Source: Nymphaea colorata
Lineage: Eukaryota > Streptophyta > Magnoliopsida > Nymphaeales > Nymphaeaceae
Direction of reading: 5' to 3'
NCBI RefSeq assembly: GCF_008831285.2
Contig: NW_022204507.1
Span: 434,001-498,000 of the forward strand
Length of the DNA stretch: 64,000 nucleotides
This document shows, piece after piece, positions 10,402-28,410 of the stretch. Both the position numbers and the translations under genes were made by a program. Every line of letters begins with the position of its first letter. Position 1 is the stretch's first letter. The notes below the pieces were generated by a model that made no database searches, was not told where the DNA came from, and worked only from the letters and a program-made list of their open reading frames with translations.

Positions 10402-11204
10402 CTGGTAGCTCTTTGCAATTTACATCTTCAAATGTACTCTCATAGAACCTCACAGGTGTTCTTGTGGGGCTAGTTGCCAAATAAAATTTTCAGTAACAAC
10501 TCAATGAGTGAACAAATGGCAAGCCCTCAACCCAATAGCTAACACTCTATAAAGAACTAGAAACAGCATCATCATTCCATGTGGCTAAGTTGGAAACCAG
10601 CACATCAACTTTGCTTCTCTTGCACCAATACTTGAGAGGTCCAGCAAACAGAAGTTGAATAACTTTAATTCTTAAAAGTATGTCAAGAATACATAGCAGA
10701 AATATATGAAGAATGCCAAATTCAACTCTCTGCAATAAAAAAATGAAAAAAGAAAAGTGATGAACCCAGTACATGTGCCATCACAAATTGAGCTTTATAC
10801 CTAAACAAGTTTAATTATACAAACTCAAATGCAAATCCCTATCTAAAGTTTTCCAAATAATCTACTAATCCTGAAAAGTAACATAAGATTATAATTCAGT
10901 ACATAACAGCAACTAACCAAATCTAAACAATAAAAGAATGTGCATAGACAATCACTCGCACACACAAGATGCACAGCCGATCCTCATCCAACTCCAAGGT
11001 CACGAGGCAATTCAGAAACATGCAAAGATCATTTGAGCAAGTGTCTCATCAAGAACAAAAATGTGACTCACCTTCGACCATGTCGTGGCACTGCAGCAGC
11101 ACATGAGCATCGCGCTTCTGCCACTTGATGATCGCCTGATCTTCCCAAACCCTATTGCCACTCCAAATCGTGAAGACAACATCATCGGCCAGACGTGGCG
11201 TCAT
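10402..11204 (-). pseudogene. GH2 beta-galactosidase, exons 1-2, broken
   Basis: Exon 1 (11072-11204) starts at ATG 11204 and reads through NRVWEDQAIIKWQKRDAHVL to a perfect donor (GAAG|GTGAGT). Exon 2 (10402-10641) reads PLKYWCKRSKVDVLVSNLAT, WNDDAVSSSL, TAG, SVSYWVEGLPFVHSLSCY, TGA, KFYLATSPTRTPVRFYEST and FEDVNCKELP, then a donor (CCAG|GTTTGT). This matches the N-terminus of the plant LacZ-like glycoside hydrolase family 2 enzyme (Arabidopsis At3g54440 type), which hydrolyses beta-galactosides. The exon 2 acceptor is TTTGCTG, where TTTGCAG would be needed. The second stop replaces a Trp codon. Later exons with the GH2 catalytic domain are not found downstream. The intron phase across the 430-bp intron 1 is conserved (E-G split), so the copy came from genomic DNA. 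Confidence 0.85.
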
Positions 11205-12800
11205 CTTGTCGGAGAATGGGGAAAACAATTGGATGAGACCATCTGAATTCCAAGAAGTCGCACTACAATCTTATACTCCAAAGAGTGATGTGTGACCCCT
11301 TGGGATCAAACTCTTTTCAATATTCACTATAATGGGGAATATTGTATGGACTTGCTTAAGAAGTCACTAAAATAGAAGAAAAAGAAAGCTGACCAATTTA
11401 AGGAATTAAAGAATAAATGGCCATCAAAAGGATGAGCAAGCATAAAGAGAAACCAAAGATTTGCACAAAATAGTTAGTCGAAAATCTTTTTCCACTTGAT
11501 TTGAAATGTAAACACTTCAAATTGCAAATGAGGATCATAAAACTCCACGGTCCAATGCAGCCACCGATGTTTCATCTTTGAAGGCTCGTTGACTATGTAT
11601 CACTTCAGATGGATGACCAGAGTGATGCACTGCTTGTTCTCTCCTTCCATATTTTTCTGTCTGCAACATAGTACTCAAAATGCAGTTAAATATCAGGCAC
11701 CTCATCTTCAAAATTGCCAAATTGCTTGGAGTCCAAGATTTGCTAACAGTCCAAGATGCTGATAATGCTGACACAAGGTGTTGAATTGTCAATCCTACTG
11801 ATTGTTCAACTATTTGCAGAAAATAATAATACATCCTAACAAAAAATTCTCTTCGACATGCATGCTTGAAACAAGACATGAAAAGGGTGACAACATCATC
11901 ACACAATCGAAGTCTTGCCAGACCTCCACGCACCTTTGCTTCACCAGCATGCATGCATGGATGCATGGTTTTCTGCATGATATCATCATCATGTCACACA
12001 AATACTGATTAATGGCTCATGTTGGCTTGTAGATGAACTTTCAACTTCAAAAATGGCACTATACATTGATGCATAGGAAGAGGTGATAAAAATGCCCCTA
12101 ATCCCTTTCTTCACAACCCCCTTCAATTGGCTACCAATTTTAATGAGAAAATACAGTGCATGCAGAATCAGGGATCAAATCTTTATAGATAATCCTATTG
12201 CCTCCTTGTTCTACTGCACAATCAATAATTATGATGACAGGTGGAGTCTTCTCCAAAAAAAAAACTTATTCAAGTGTCCTAGGCACTCAAAAGAGAAAGG
12301 GGCTAGCCTTTCCAAAAAATAAGACGCTTGAAGTGAGAAACAAAACAAAGTGGAGATACCGATGTAGAAGGAGTAGCGGCAAATATAGATGACTATATAA
12401 CTCCAGTGTACACATGCATCCTCATATATCTAGGTATATCCATGACATGTGCAACTAACATACATGCATTTAAATAGAATGGCAAGCTCAATGAAGAGAA
12501 CACGACAGTTAACAATCAAACTACAACTACTTTAACTAGGACTCAAACAAGCATGGCATTCTGAACCACGAGCACTATACTAAACCACGTCCCCACTATA
12601 CTAAACTACAACTAAGAAGGCAAAAAGAAATTTCAATTTTAAATCAAACTTTCACGCATCTCGAACTAGATCAAAACATCAAGAAAAATCAATTTAAAAT
12701 ATGTTCTTCACAAGAAAAAACATAAATTTCATAACGACAACCAAATGGATTCATGTTGGACTAAGAGAAACTCGAATGGCTGTATAGAAAATGATGAAGG
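11205..12800. other. Non-coding, with one exon-like patch at 11535-11675 (minus)
   Basis: On the minus strand ACTATGTTGCAG (a good acceptor, near 11664) is followed by a frame reading TEKYGRREQAVHHSGHPSEV and IHSQRAFKDETSVAALDRG, then a stop. It looks like an exon, but I cannot name the family. The 147-codon ORF around it mostly runs through AT-rich intron-like sequence. Bases 11945-11985 hold repeated CATGCATGCATGGATGCATG words. The rest is AT-rich without structure. Confidence 0.3.
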
Positions 12801-19355
<6,555 letters not shown>

Positions 19356-20837
19356 GTAAGAATGTCTTCATTCTTCTTTTGCTGTAGCCTTGAAGAATGG
19401 AAAGTGCAATATGGAAATTATCAATGACATCTGTATAGCCTATTGGGTAAAGTTTAGCTTAGTGTCTTTGTCAGTATTGGCCAGAGCTGGATTTTTATAA
19501 CTGTTATTCTTCCCCCAAGGCCAAATATAATGCTCGCAATTTATTGGGTTCATTGTTACTTTGACTTCATCAGTAAATAACAAATCCATATAAAAATGGG
19601 TAGCTAGAAGTAGATACAGGTAACCATACCTATGCTCCATGTGTTGAAATATCCAATTGTTTTCCATGGATGGTTTTCCTTTGAATACATGGGACGTATT
19701 GGTCTGTCACCTTATTTTTAAAATTCTTGAATTAAAGAATAATTCAAACTAATTTCATTGATTTTAAATATGACAAAAAGAAGAAACATGATAATTATTA
19801 GCCATGCAATGTATTGGCAAGATGGCCGATTCAACCCACATCCGCTGATGCGGAACGATATTAATAATTAGTAACACTGGCCCACGTTCCTCGACCTAAA
19901 TTTATCATGTCAAGTGATAGAAATATACATTTTACAAAATGTATTTTACATAGTTTTAAATTTTAATCGTTCCAATGCAGAACAAAGAAAATCAACGATA
20001 TAATAACTTAGCTGATCATCAAAAAAAGGAAAATTAAAAATATGGAATTAAAATGATTTGTAATTTTATTTATAAAAATGAATTGATTCAAAGTAAAAAA
20101 AAATGTGTTAAGTATGCCAACACCATCACATTCTGTAAAAAGACAGGAGAATTTGGAAAACACCATTTAATTTCTCCTAAATAATTTTGCCGTTGCCTAT
20201 TTATTAAAATATATTCTCTGGATCACATGTTTGTCGGTAATTATGTGTCAAACATGTTCATTTATTGCATTTGACAAAAAACTAAAGCAAAGCATTTTCA
20301 AAGAAAAAACGTTTTTGGTGCGTTAAATAAATTAAAAAAAAAAATTCATTTCCAAGCCTACCTTTTCTATAATTTTAAAAGTGGACCACATCATATTTTT
20401 TTAAATAACATGCTTTTCGTAAAAACTATTAAATACAGATTTCAATCCAACATCCACTAATATGGGGAGCCAAGCTGATTTCTTTGTTTTAATATGATCC
20501 TCTTATCACAAAATAACTTTTTATGACTTCAATTAATGTTTCACTTTTTAAAATAGGAATTTTACTTCATGCCTTCATTTTTCCATTTAAATTAAAAAAC
20601 ACAGTCCGTAGATAAATTGCGATAAGATTGTATTAGTTTGAAATTGTGAGCAAAAAGAAGACCCCAACAAAGAATCCACAAATATGTTTGTGTTATTACT
20701 GTAAAAAGGTGCGGAAGCTAATTACCGTGAATCATGAATTGTGTCACATTTTCATAGTCAAAACTTTGTTCAAAATAGAAGGAATTTAGTTCAAATTAGA
20801 TCCACAAGGGAAACCTTAGTCCGTGTTTGATTACTTT
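19356..20837. other. AT-rich non-coding DNA
   Basis: This follows the FYRC exon. The last expected exon of the demethylase family (a short tail after FYRC) is not evident. The segment is very AT-rich, with homopolymer runs and no recognisable frame. Confidence 0.4.
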
Positions 20838-21765
20838 GGATCCCGGAACCTTTAGGTGCTTCAACTGTGGTATATGTAGAAGAAGATGGTACGGAGAACT
20901 GGCGGAAGGGCCTATCAAATCATCCCTCCCTTGCAGCTTGGATTACCAGCTTTCCTATAGCTATCGCCTGGCCGCTTCCCGATCAGATAGCATGCACCAC
21001 CTTGCCAAAAGAAAAAGATAGAACATGAGACTTCTGGAACTCAAGCCCCTTCATTCGGAGGTAACCACAGACTCGAGGATCACTTGTGCCTGCCCGAATT
21101 CCTAAAGAATTGATATTTTGTTTTGTCTTTTCAAAAGTACTAATGACATACAATTTTTGGTATCCTGGCCTAGATCTGGTCGAAGAAGCACTAGTTTACC
21201 CAGTCCTTTCCAATGCTACAAGGGTACGAGAGGACCGAGCAAAAAAGACCGAACAGTTTTCAGGTCCCTTTCACGAATGGAAAAAGATGGTGAGTGGATT
21301 CCACATGCTCAACCGGAGACCTGCGCAGAGAAAGGTCCTTTTGGCAGAGAAAGATGTATCGACAGAAACTTCGATGAAGAGCTTGAGACAACAGACATTG
21401 CATTGGAACCTCTCGACAGCTCCCGTTCTCCGAAGATCAAAATTGGCGTTCCCAATGCTTGGCTTCCGAAACAAAGGCTTTGGAGACATAGATTCAAGAC
21501 AAGTCTTTGTGGAAGGCCCGGGCCACGTTAGAGGGGATTTCTGTTTCACAAAGCGGTCTAAGACAGAGGGCAGTATTTTCTTCTCTTCGTGAGAACTTCT
21601 GGATCGGAGTCAAGCACAAGAGGTGTCGAACTTTCCCGCATGAGCTACTGCTCAAGTCGAGCTCTAGTTAAGTCAGGCATCCAGCATGAGCGTCCCGCAA
21701 AGCCCGCTGGGTTGGATAGTCTCATTGGTCTGTTGGGTCAGGATGTCTTGCTTCCTATTTGTTAA
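20838..21765. other. Organelle-like insert, probably mitochondrial (NUMT)
   Basis: Composition changes sharply here, to near-balanced GC without homopolymers, and returns to AT-rich after about 21765. The block has long overlapping open frames (168 and 137 codons on plus, 92 on minus), with peptides such as RPAQRKVLLAEKDVSTETSM. None belongs to a nuclear family I know. This texture is typical of plant mitochondrial intergenic DNA, including its anonymous ORFs. The call rests on texture; I do not recognise a specific mitochondrial gene in it. An unfamiliar transposon is the alternative. Confidence 0.45.
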
Positions 21766-22740
21766 TTAATTTCTAGTCCACACTTCAGGCAGATAAAGCA
21801 GCTACTAAAGCTATTCCTGTCAATCGAGTAGGTGATTTTGGATAGTTTTGAACTAACCATGGACTTGTTTCATATCTCTCAGCCTGACAAATGATGATTG
21901 AGACTAGATTCGACCAATGTTGGATCTACTCAGAAGATCCACGACAAAACAAACCGTGGATCTCTAATCCACAAATTTTAAATCTGTGTGGAGTGAAATC
22001 CATGGATTAGAAATCGAGCCACCCCCATCTGATCACTTGTGCGGATCTCACATTATCGACCTATCTCCTGCCATGGCCCTTTCTCCCCACCTAAAACCAA
22101 CTAGAAGAAATGATTCTCAAAATCTTTCAAAAAGCAATTGAAACTATCGGCTGTCCATGGCCCTTTCTCTCCACCAAAGAACACTACGAAAATAAACTGT
22201 TGGCAATGCAATGGTTTCAGAAATAGCTTTTTGAGAGAGAGAAAGAGAGAGATGTTGAAGCTCAGTCGATGGAGATGAGAGCTCCAAGCCCTCTTTAGAC
22301 ACTACCTTTAACACTCCTAAGTGCAGGGAACTTCAACGCTTTCGATGAGCCTGAGGATTTCAAGAAAGAGAAATAAAAACCATCGGCACTGTTGATGATT
22401 TCAGACAGAGAGAGAGAGAAGGAGAGGGAGGGAGGGAGAGGGACAGAGGGAGGCAGGGAGGGAGAGGGAGAGAGGGAGGGAGATGACTTGCCTGACCATC
22501 TCCAAGTATATCTGCAGACACTTGAAAAGAGGAAACTCACCCACAAAACATGCCCTTCGTCTGTGATGATGAAGAGATCAGTAAAAAAAAAAAAAACAGC
22601 CACCACCACTGAAAAGAGAGAGCTCAGCCATAGAAGATGCCCTTTGCTTATGATGACGAGGAGATCGGGAATAAAAAAGACACTGCCATGGCCAGGGCCG
22701 AGAGAGAGAGAGAGAGAGGGCAAGAATGCAAGCTTTGCAT
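21766..22740. other. Non-coding, purine-rich microsatellites
   Basis: GA-rich tracts lie at 22230-22250, 22405-22490 (GAGGGA units) and 22698-22720 ((GA)n). They create long low-complexity ORFs on both strands that I do not consider genes. Bases 21950-22015 contain short inverted words (GTGGATCTCTAATCCAC), suggestive of a MITE relic. A near-repeat, CCATGGCCCTTTCTCCCCACC at 22071-22091 and a similar copy at 22157-22177, is present. Confidence 0.35.
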
Positions 22741-23848
22741 TACCAAACACGGTTTCTAAAGGGTGAACAACGAGCTGAGCACGGCCCATTAAACCTCGAC
22801 TCAAAATCGAGTTCAAGCCAACTATTTTAATAAACGAGCCAAACTTGAGCTCATTTTTCAACTCTTTTTTTAGTCGATCCGAGTTCAAATTCATTGAACT
22901 CGAATGTTTTAAGCTCGACTCGCCTCGAGCAAAAGTAGTAGTTATTTTGTTTTTTCCATTTCACATTTCATGCCATCCCATGGTTCTCTCTCTTCTCTTT
23001 CTTCTTCAATGCTTCATCCAAATGAAAAGCATCTCATCCAAATGTCCAATATCATCATTGCCCTTCTCATTTGCTGCTGCAAAGCCTGTCAAGGTACGTC
23101 TCTCTCTCTCTCTCTCTCTCACTCTAAGTCGAGGTCGCTCATTGGAGCGAGGGTTTCTTCAAAACTCTTGATCCAACAAACGTGGTTTCAGAACACCTTC
23201 GCTCGCAGCGAGTGAGGGATGAAACCCTCGTTCACTGGAGCTTTGGAATATAAAACCCTCATTCACTGGAGTGAGGGTTTCTTTCTTCAAAACCTTGCTC
23301 CAACAAGCAAGGGTTTCAAAACACCCTCGTTCGCAGCGAGTGAGGGATGAAACCCTCGCTCAGCAAAGCAAAGGGTTTCAAATCAATCTGAAAACCTCAC
23401 ACAGCAAGGGGTTTCAGATTAGTCAGAAACCCTCGCTCAGCAAAGGGTGGCGCTGGAGCGAGGGCTTTCGGGTTCATGAAATCCTCGTTCCAGCAAGCGA
23501 TCTGAAACCTTCATTCAGCGCTGAGCATGAGTGAGAGTTCCTTGAAAACCCAAAACTTAAAATCCAAATATCTCATATGATTTCTTTTTTCTGCATATAC
23601 TCTGCTTCATCTCTTCCATAGCAGCAGCATGCTTGCTTCCATATTTGCCATAGCATATAAATGACACACTTATATACTAGTTAAATGAGCTCGAGCTCTG
23701 ACACGCTTGATTTGAGCGAGCTTGAGTTGACATTATAGAACTTTGATTCGAGCTCGAGTTTGTGCAATATAGAAGGCGAGCGGAGTTCGAGCTGACCAAG
23801 CTTGGGCTCGACTCAGCTCATGTTCACCCATACTAGAAACACGTTTTT
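22741..23848. mobile_element. TIR transposon with GAGCTCGAG-type subterminal repeats
   Basis: The left end (22741-22787) contains GGGTGAACAACGAGCTGAG. The right end (23804-23848), reverse-complemented, contains GGGTGAACATGAGCTGAG. Similarity continues outwards (AACACGGTTTCTA against AACGTGTTTCTAG) and inwards (AGCACGGCCC against AGTCGAGCCC). Subterminal sequence on both sides is full of GAGCTCGAG-like words (22790-22930 and 23685-23800), an arrangement common in hAT elements. The core GGGTGAACA end also resembles hAT termini, but I could not define a clean 8-bp target duplication. There is no transposase. The interior holds the GAGGGTTTC tandem repeat. Superfamily is inference. Confidence 0.55.
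23146..23540. repeat. Tandem duplication (about 122 bp) plus GAGGGTTTC words
   Basis: Bases about 23146-23267 and 23269-23390 are two diverged copies of one unit. Both contain CGCAGCGAGTGAGGGATGAA followed by ACCCTCG. Further shortened units with AAACCCTCGCTCAGCAAAG continue to about 23540. GAGGGTTTC and its complement GAAACCCTC occur many times, so the DNA can form many small hairpins. ORFs reading through it are repeat artefacts. Confidence 0.75.
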
Positions 23849-23946
23849 GAATCCTTGGATCTAAGATCCAAGTATTAAAATCAACTCCGGATCCGTAGAT
23901 CTGAAGCTATCAAATGGAACCTAGATTCAAATATGAGTTCAAAATT

Positions 23947-24046
23947 NNNNNNNNNNNNNNNNNNNNNNNNNNNNNNNNNNNNNNNNNNNNNNNNNNNNNN
24001 NNNNNNNNNNNNNNNNNNNNNNNNNNNNNNNNNNNNNNNNNNNNNN
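23947..24046. other. Assembly gap (100 N)
   Basis: Exactly 100 N, the conventional placeholder for a scaffold gap of unknown size. Distances and element structure across it cannot be trusted. Confidence 0.99.
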
Positions 24047-25608
24047 AGGATTTATCAAATCAGAACTTATCGGATGAGAAGATGCATCTGAACAAGTTGA
24101 GGCGTCATTGGTCAAGGCACTCAAGTTGACAGAACACTTTTAGTCATATCAATAAGGCATAAACAGGAACAAAACCAATGATAAAAGGGCAACCAAGAGA
24201 AAAAACAAGGAGGATCAGTCACCAGGATGGCTATGATACCAAGAGAAAACCAGCGAACAAAAGTAGTGTAGGAAGTTACCATAAAGTGAGAAATAGAGGC
24301 ACTAAAATAGAGTAGGTGAAACGGTGTCTCATAATAAGCAAGGTTGCACAGTTTTCATTAAGAAGTGAGATGTTTATACAAACGCAAAATTAGGGAGAAT
24401 TAGGGTAGAGAATTGCTACCCAAATTATTACACAATTCTAAAAATACAATAAAACCACATGAGTGAAATTCCTTTTCTGTACACCCTTCTGCTATTAGTT
24501 GGAGATAAAAAACTGTACTGAATTTCTATACACACCTTTGGACAATAACAATTGAGATAATCAATTTCAACTCTTAACAATATGTACATAGAATGATTAA
24601 CATTGTTTTGAAATTGTACATTTGCTTTTTATAATTTTTCCATAAATCTTGATTCACGTGGCAGTTTCATGACCATATACGAGGATATTTTATTTCTGAC
24701 CCTTTATTCGAAAAACTTTTAGGTGGGACGATGCATAGCAGCTGGATCATGGCATGATATTGTTGCCATTGTTATATCATTGAATACGTCATGCTAGTGG
24801 ATGTTTATGTGACCCTCAAACATGCATTACACAACTTCACTCTAGAAACAGTTATTGAGCCTCGGTATTACATGCATTGGTATATATTTTGCATTATAGT
24901 ATTTTGCTACTCTTAGCATGCATAGCCTAAAATCATCCTTACACTTAAGCTACCATGTATGGATCTCTTATTTTAGCAAGATCCTGGACCCAAGTTGCAA
25001 GATGATCTAGAAGGCTCGAGAGGATCCAACGTGTAGGCATTGTAGTCCTAGTGCCTCATGAAATATAGAGCAATACCCGTTGTTGATAGTTTAGTGCCAT
25101 CTCATACCTACTGACCACACACTCTATGTCGAATGTAATGTTTTTCATGTCTTTCCTCATATGTTCAATCTACAAATGAGCATGTGATTATTTTTTTGTT
25201 CAGTATTATTTGTTGCTTGGCAAATGTTGATACTCCCTATGTATGACACTTGTTAGATGATTTCCTATTCCTATGAGACATTTATTTAGTGAATGTGGTC
25301 ATGCTTCAACAATTGAGAATAACATTATATTTTGGATTGAAAATTACATAAATAGAAAGATTGATCCTTATGAACTCAATTACCATGCGATGGCATAATT
25401 GTTTCTTTGTAACTTGGGAACCTAACAAACTTATTGCTTGTTGTATTGATGAACACTTATGATTTAAAAAGACTGTTGCCTATTTATGAGATATAGGTTT
25501 AGGGAAGGGAGCGATAAGTTGTTGTTGTACAAAAGAATGGTCCAATGTTGTGTATGTGCGACGACCTGAAATTGTTTGTGAAATAACCCTACTGGACTTT
25601 GAGACCTG
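24047..25608. other. Non-coding; possible LTR-element trace near 24226-24241
   Basis: On the minus strand TTGGTATCATAGCC (24228-24241) is one base from the usual tRNA-Met primer-binding core, and AT-rich LTR-like sequence lies on its higher-coordinate side to about 24550. I could not define LTR ends, so this stays a hint. The rest, to 25608, shows no frame or repeat I can support. Confidence 0.3.
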
Positions 25609-25871
25609 ATAGGGCTGGAACCGATGGACTCAAATGTGAGTGATGTCTCAGATATTAAGCCCGATAAGGTCAAGGCTGATGTGGCCTTTCCACGTAGATG
25701 CCTTATCATCCCACCATCAGATCTAATCATGAAATTGGTTGCCTGCACTCGGCCCGGGTCAAAAAAATTTCTTATCGCGCTCAACTTGAGTGAGCCCAGC
25801 CCGGCCCGAGATCTTAACGGGCCGGGCCCGGTTATCACTTCTATAGCCTGGCCCGGCCCGACAGCCCATTA
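25609..25871. mobile_element. Small hAT/MITE-like element with GGCCCGG repeats (candidate)
   Basis: The left end reads TAGGGCTGG. The right end, reverse-complemented, reads TAATGGGCTGTCGGGCC, so both start TA(AT)GGGCTG. The right third is packed with GGCCCGG and GGGCCGGG words (25750-25862). Such elements are common in plants and are usually hAT. A target duplication is not clear, so the boundaries are tentative. Confidence 0.35.
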
Positions 25872-27090
25872 GGTCAATCAACATTCAACTCATTCCTCCC
25901 GCGCCCTCCCTCCCTCCCCTAATTTGCATTTTCTTTTCCATCGAAGGAGGCAGAGCCACTGCGCCACAGAGACAGGGAGAGTCACCATCTCCGCTCCACC
26001 ACTGGGCCACCGTCGCCCTTTCGCCGCTCCGCCACTGGTCCACCATTGGCCTTTTGCTTTGTGAAGGTACATGTCTTTTATCCTCTGTTATGTGAAAAAA
26101 GGTAAAACATCACGCTTTTGCTTTGTGAAGGTACACGTCTTTGATCACCATAATGTTTATTACCCGAATATGTTTGCTTTCTCTTGTTGAGAACTTTTTC
26201 CATATATTTTTTGAGTTTTGGGAACGCCTCGAACCAGTTTAATGGGTTATGCTATGCTCTTCTGAAATCTGGTGCAAGTTGTTTTTGTTGTCAAATTTTA
26301 CTATCTGTTGCATGTATACGATCCCAGGAGTTTGGGTTTGCTTTTTCTCTTTGTTAGACATACTGAATCAATATCTGTCCTGCTGTTAAGGAAAAAAACC
26401 AGAACTTTTTAGTTGTGCTTCAGTGGATGTGTAATCAAAATCTGGCGAAGCTATGGCTCCATTGCTTAGCTAAATAGCCTGACTTCTGTTTATCTGAAGA
26501 AGTTTATTGGCTTTCCCTTGTTGAGTTTATACTATTAAGTACATGGTTTAGTTTCCCTGTGGTTCTCCTCTTTTATGAGGTTCTCCAGTATTCTCTTCAT
26601 ATTCGATCCGAGCGAACCTGCAATTTGGCGATTGCTGCAAGCAGAGGAGATGAACAACAACATGACTATGGCAAAGTGAGCAACCAGCAAAATGAGCAAG
26701 GAGAAATGCCAGAAAACGAGCAACAAAGCAGGCGAATCATGGATTTTCTGATGCCATGAAACATAAAAATTTGGGAAGCAATGACAGAGTTGAGGAACCT
26801 TTCTTCTTCTTCGCCTCTTCTGTCAGCGACAATCGGTCGATTGTGATGGATGCTTGACATCAGTGCATGCTGCAATGGCAAGGGCCACAGGGATGAGCAG
26901 AAGGTGGATTTTCACCGGAAAGGGGGCGAGGGAATGGCTTTATTGTCACAAGTAACAAGTCTTTTTTATGTTGAAATTTAGGAAAGGATCTACAAACCGA
27001 TCCTAATGGCTCGATCCTAATTCCAGTTTCCAACATTTGTTGTAGTGAGTACTCACCGGTGGAAACCATGATGGATCGGGAGGAAGAGAA
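25872..27090. other. No gene recognised; possible 5'-UTR-like patch at 25890-26070
   Basis: The start is pyrimidine- and GC-rich (CCCTCCCTCCCTCCCC), then AT-rich, like a plant 5' UTR or first exon, but I cannot follow a gene from it. A 32-bp segment with CTTTTGCTTTGTGAAGGTAC is duplicated at about 26050 and 26115. ORFs at 26535-27069 overlap on opposite strands and match nothing. Confidence 0.3.
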
Positions 27091-27160
27091 AGAGGGAGAT
27101 AATATAGAGGCAGAGAGAGGGAGATAATATAGAGGCAGAAAGAGGGAGATAATATAGAGG
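27091..27160. repeat. 25-bp tandem repeat, three copies
   Basis: The unit GAGGGAGATAATATAGAGGC occurs at about 27094, 27119 and 27144 with nearly identical spacing and few differences, so it arose recently by slippage. Confidence 0.85.
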
Positions 27161-27924
27161 CGATTTGGTCTAAGACCCTAAAAGGCAAGAAGGAAGTTGA
27201 TATGGAAGAGCAATCAACACACACGAGGGTAGCACGAGAGAAATCCAACCGACATAATCTGCCTTTTTAAGACATTATGTCCAAACAAGAATCTGAAGCC
27301 TCCAATTGATGTGGTTATACAAAATAGGAACTTTCCAACTGCATATCCAGCTAACCTTTCTGGAGTACTAGAAGGCGCTAGTAAAAAGAAAGACGCCGCA
27401 GCGAGACGAAGAGGATCATTCCAACCTCTCTGTTTTGTCATGCATTCAATCTTTTATTGTCTAAAAGAATGGGGAAATCCCAGATTTACATTACACTTCT
27501 GCAACTTAACTGGTGGGTTTGAGGGGAGAAAGAGAGAGAAAAAATGTGGAAAAGGTTATCGTGCAACTGTGGTTCACACAAAATATGCAAATGGCTTGGG
27601 TGGGAAAACTCATTCTTGTCCTGACCAAATGTAGAGGTTATTCACTACGGTCCTCGTCCTAAAGTATTGGTCGTAGGGCATAAACAAAAATATTGTAGTG
27701 ACAGTGTGCTAGCATGAATTGTATTTGTACATGCCTGCAGTTGAGACACTATTTCTTGTTTAGATAGTCTATCAAAACTGGGTTCTAAAATGCAATAATA
27801 TATTCTGTTGTGACCATCATCAAATATACATATGTGACGTTATGCATAGTATCTTAATATGGATGATGGTTAACATACTCATGCCCACTTCTCCGTCTAA
27901 CACATAAATTTGACGATAGAAACT
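27161..27924. other. No gene recognised
   Basis: A 107-codon plus-strand frame (27311-27634) reads SGVLEGASKKKDAAARRR and ends in HTKYANGLGGKTHSCPDQM. A 75-codon minus frame overlaps it. I recognise neither and see no splice support, so I do not call a gene. Confidence 0.25.
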
Positions 27925-28410
27925 CTTTTTGTAGGCACGATTTTATTTGAATGAATAATAAAATGAATCCTATAGTTGCTTTATTGCAATCTGGTTTGTT
28001 TTACTATTTATGACCTCTTTGTAAATGTCTTTTTATCGTAAAACCAGTTCATATAGTATCATTGTTGCATTTAATTTTTCTGAGTGCTTATTGCCTACTT
28101 GTAAGCATGATATTACTTGAGTCTATCATAAAATAAATAATGTAGTTGTGTTATCGCACGATTTTTTGTTCTTATCGCATTCTTGTAAACCCAAATTTAT
28201 TTTAGGATATCATAAAATGAATATTGCATTTGCATTATTAGAATCTATTTTGTCTGACTGCTTATTGCCTTTTATTAAGCACCATGTTATCGTAAAACCA
28301 ATCCATACAATGATATTATTGCTTTTAATTTTTCTAAGTGTTTATCACATCGTTGTGAACACTATTTTATTTGACCTATGTCTCAAAACAAATCCTACAA
28401 TTGTGTAAGA
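27925..28410. repeat. Degenerate tandem repeat, period about 85 bp, six copies
   Basis: Units start near 27930, 28016, 28098, 28183, 28273 and 28352. Each opens with a TTGTAAGCACNATNTTATTT-like word, then ATCATAAAATGAAT or ATCGTAAAACCA, then (T)TATTGC. Spacings vary from 79 to 90. The copies are strongly diverged, so the array is old. Confidence 0.65.

Noticed and set aside
10642-10774. N-terminal hydrophobic part of a 75-codon minus ORF (MYWVHHFSFFIFLLQ...) as a membrane segment
   Set aside because: It is translated intron upstream of GH2 exon 2; the real exon starts at 10641.
11535-11978. 147-codon minus ORF as a complete gene
   Set aside because: Most of it runs through AT-rich sequence, with an internal acceptor-like site; only the last third looks exonic and it matches nothing.
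22295-22894. 199-codon minus-strand ORF, the longest in its area
   Set aside because: Its length comes from GA/CT microsatellites that yield Ser, Leu and Pro runs. There is no motif, and a Glu/Arg/Gly-rich ORF lies on the opposite strand.
24226-24241. TTGGTATCATAGCC on the minus strand as a retrotransposon primer-binding site
   Set aside because: One mismatch to the usual core, but no TG...CA LTR end is next to it, and the nearby assembly gap prevents further testing.
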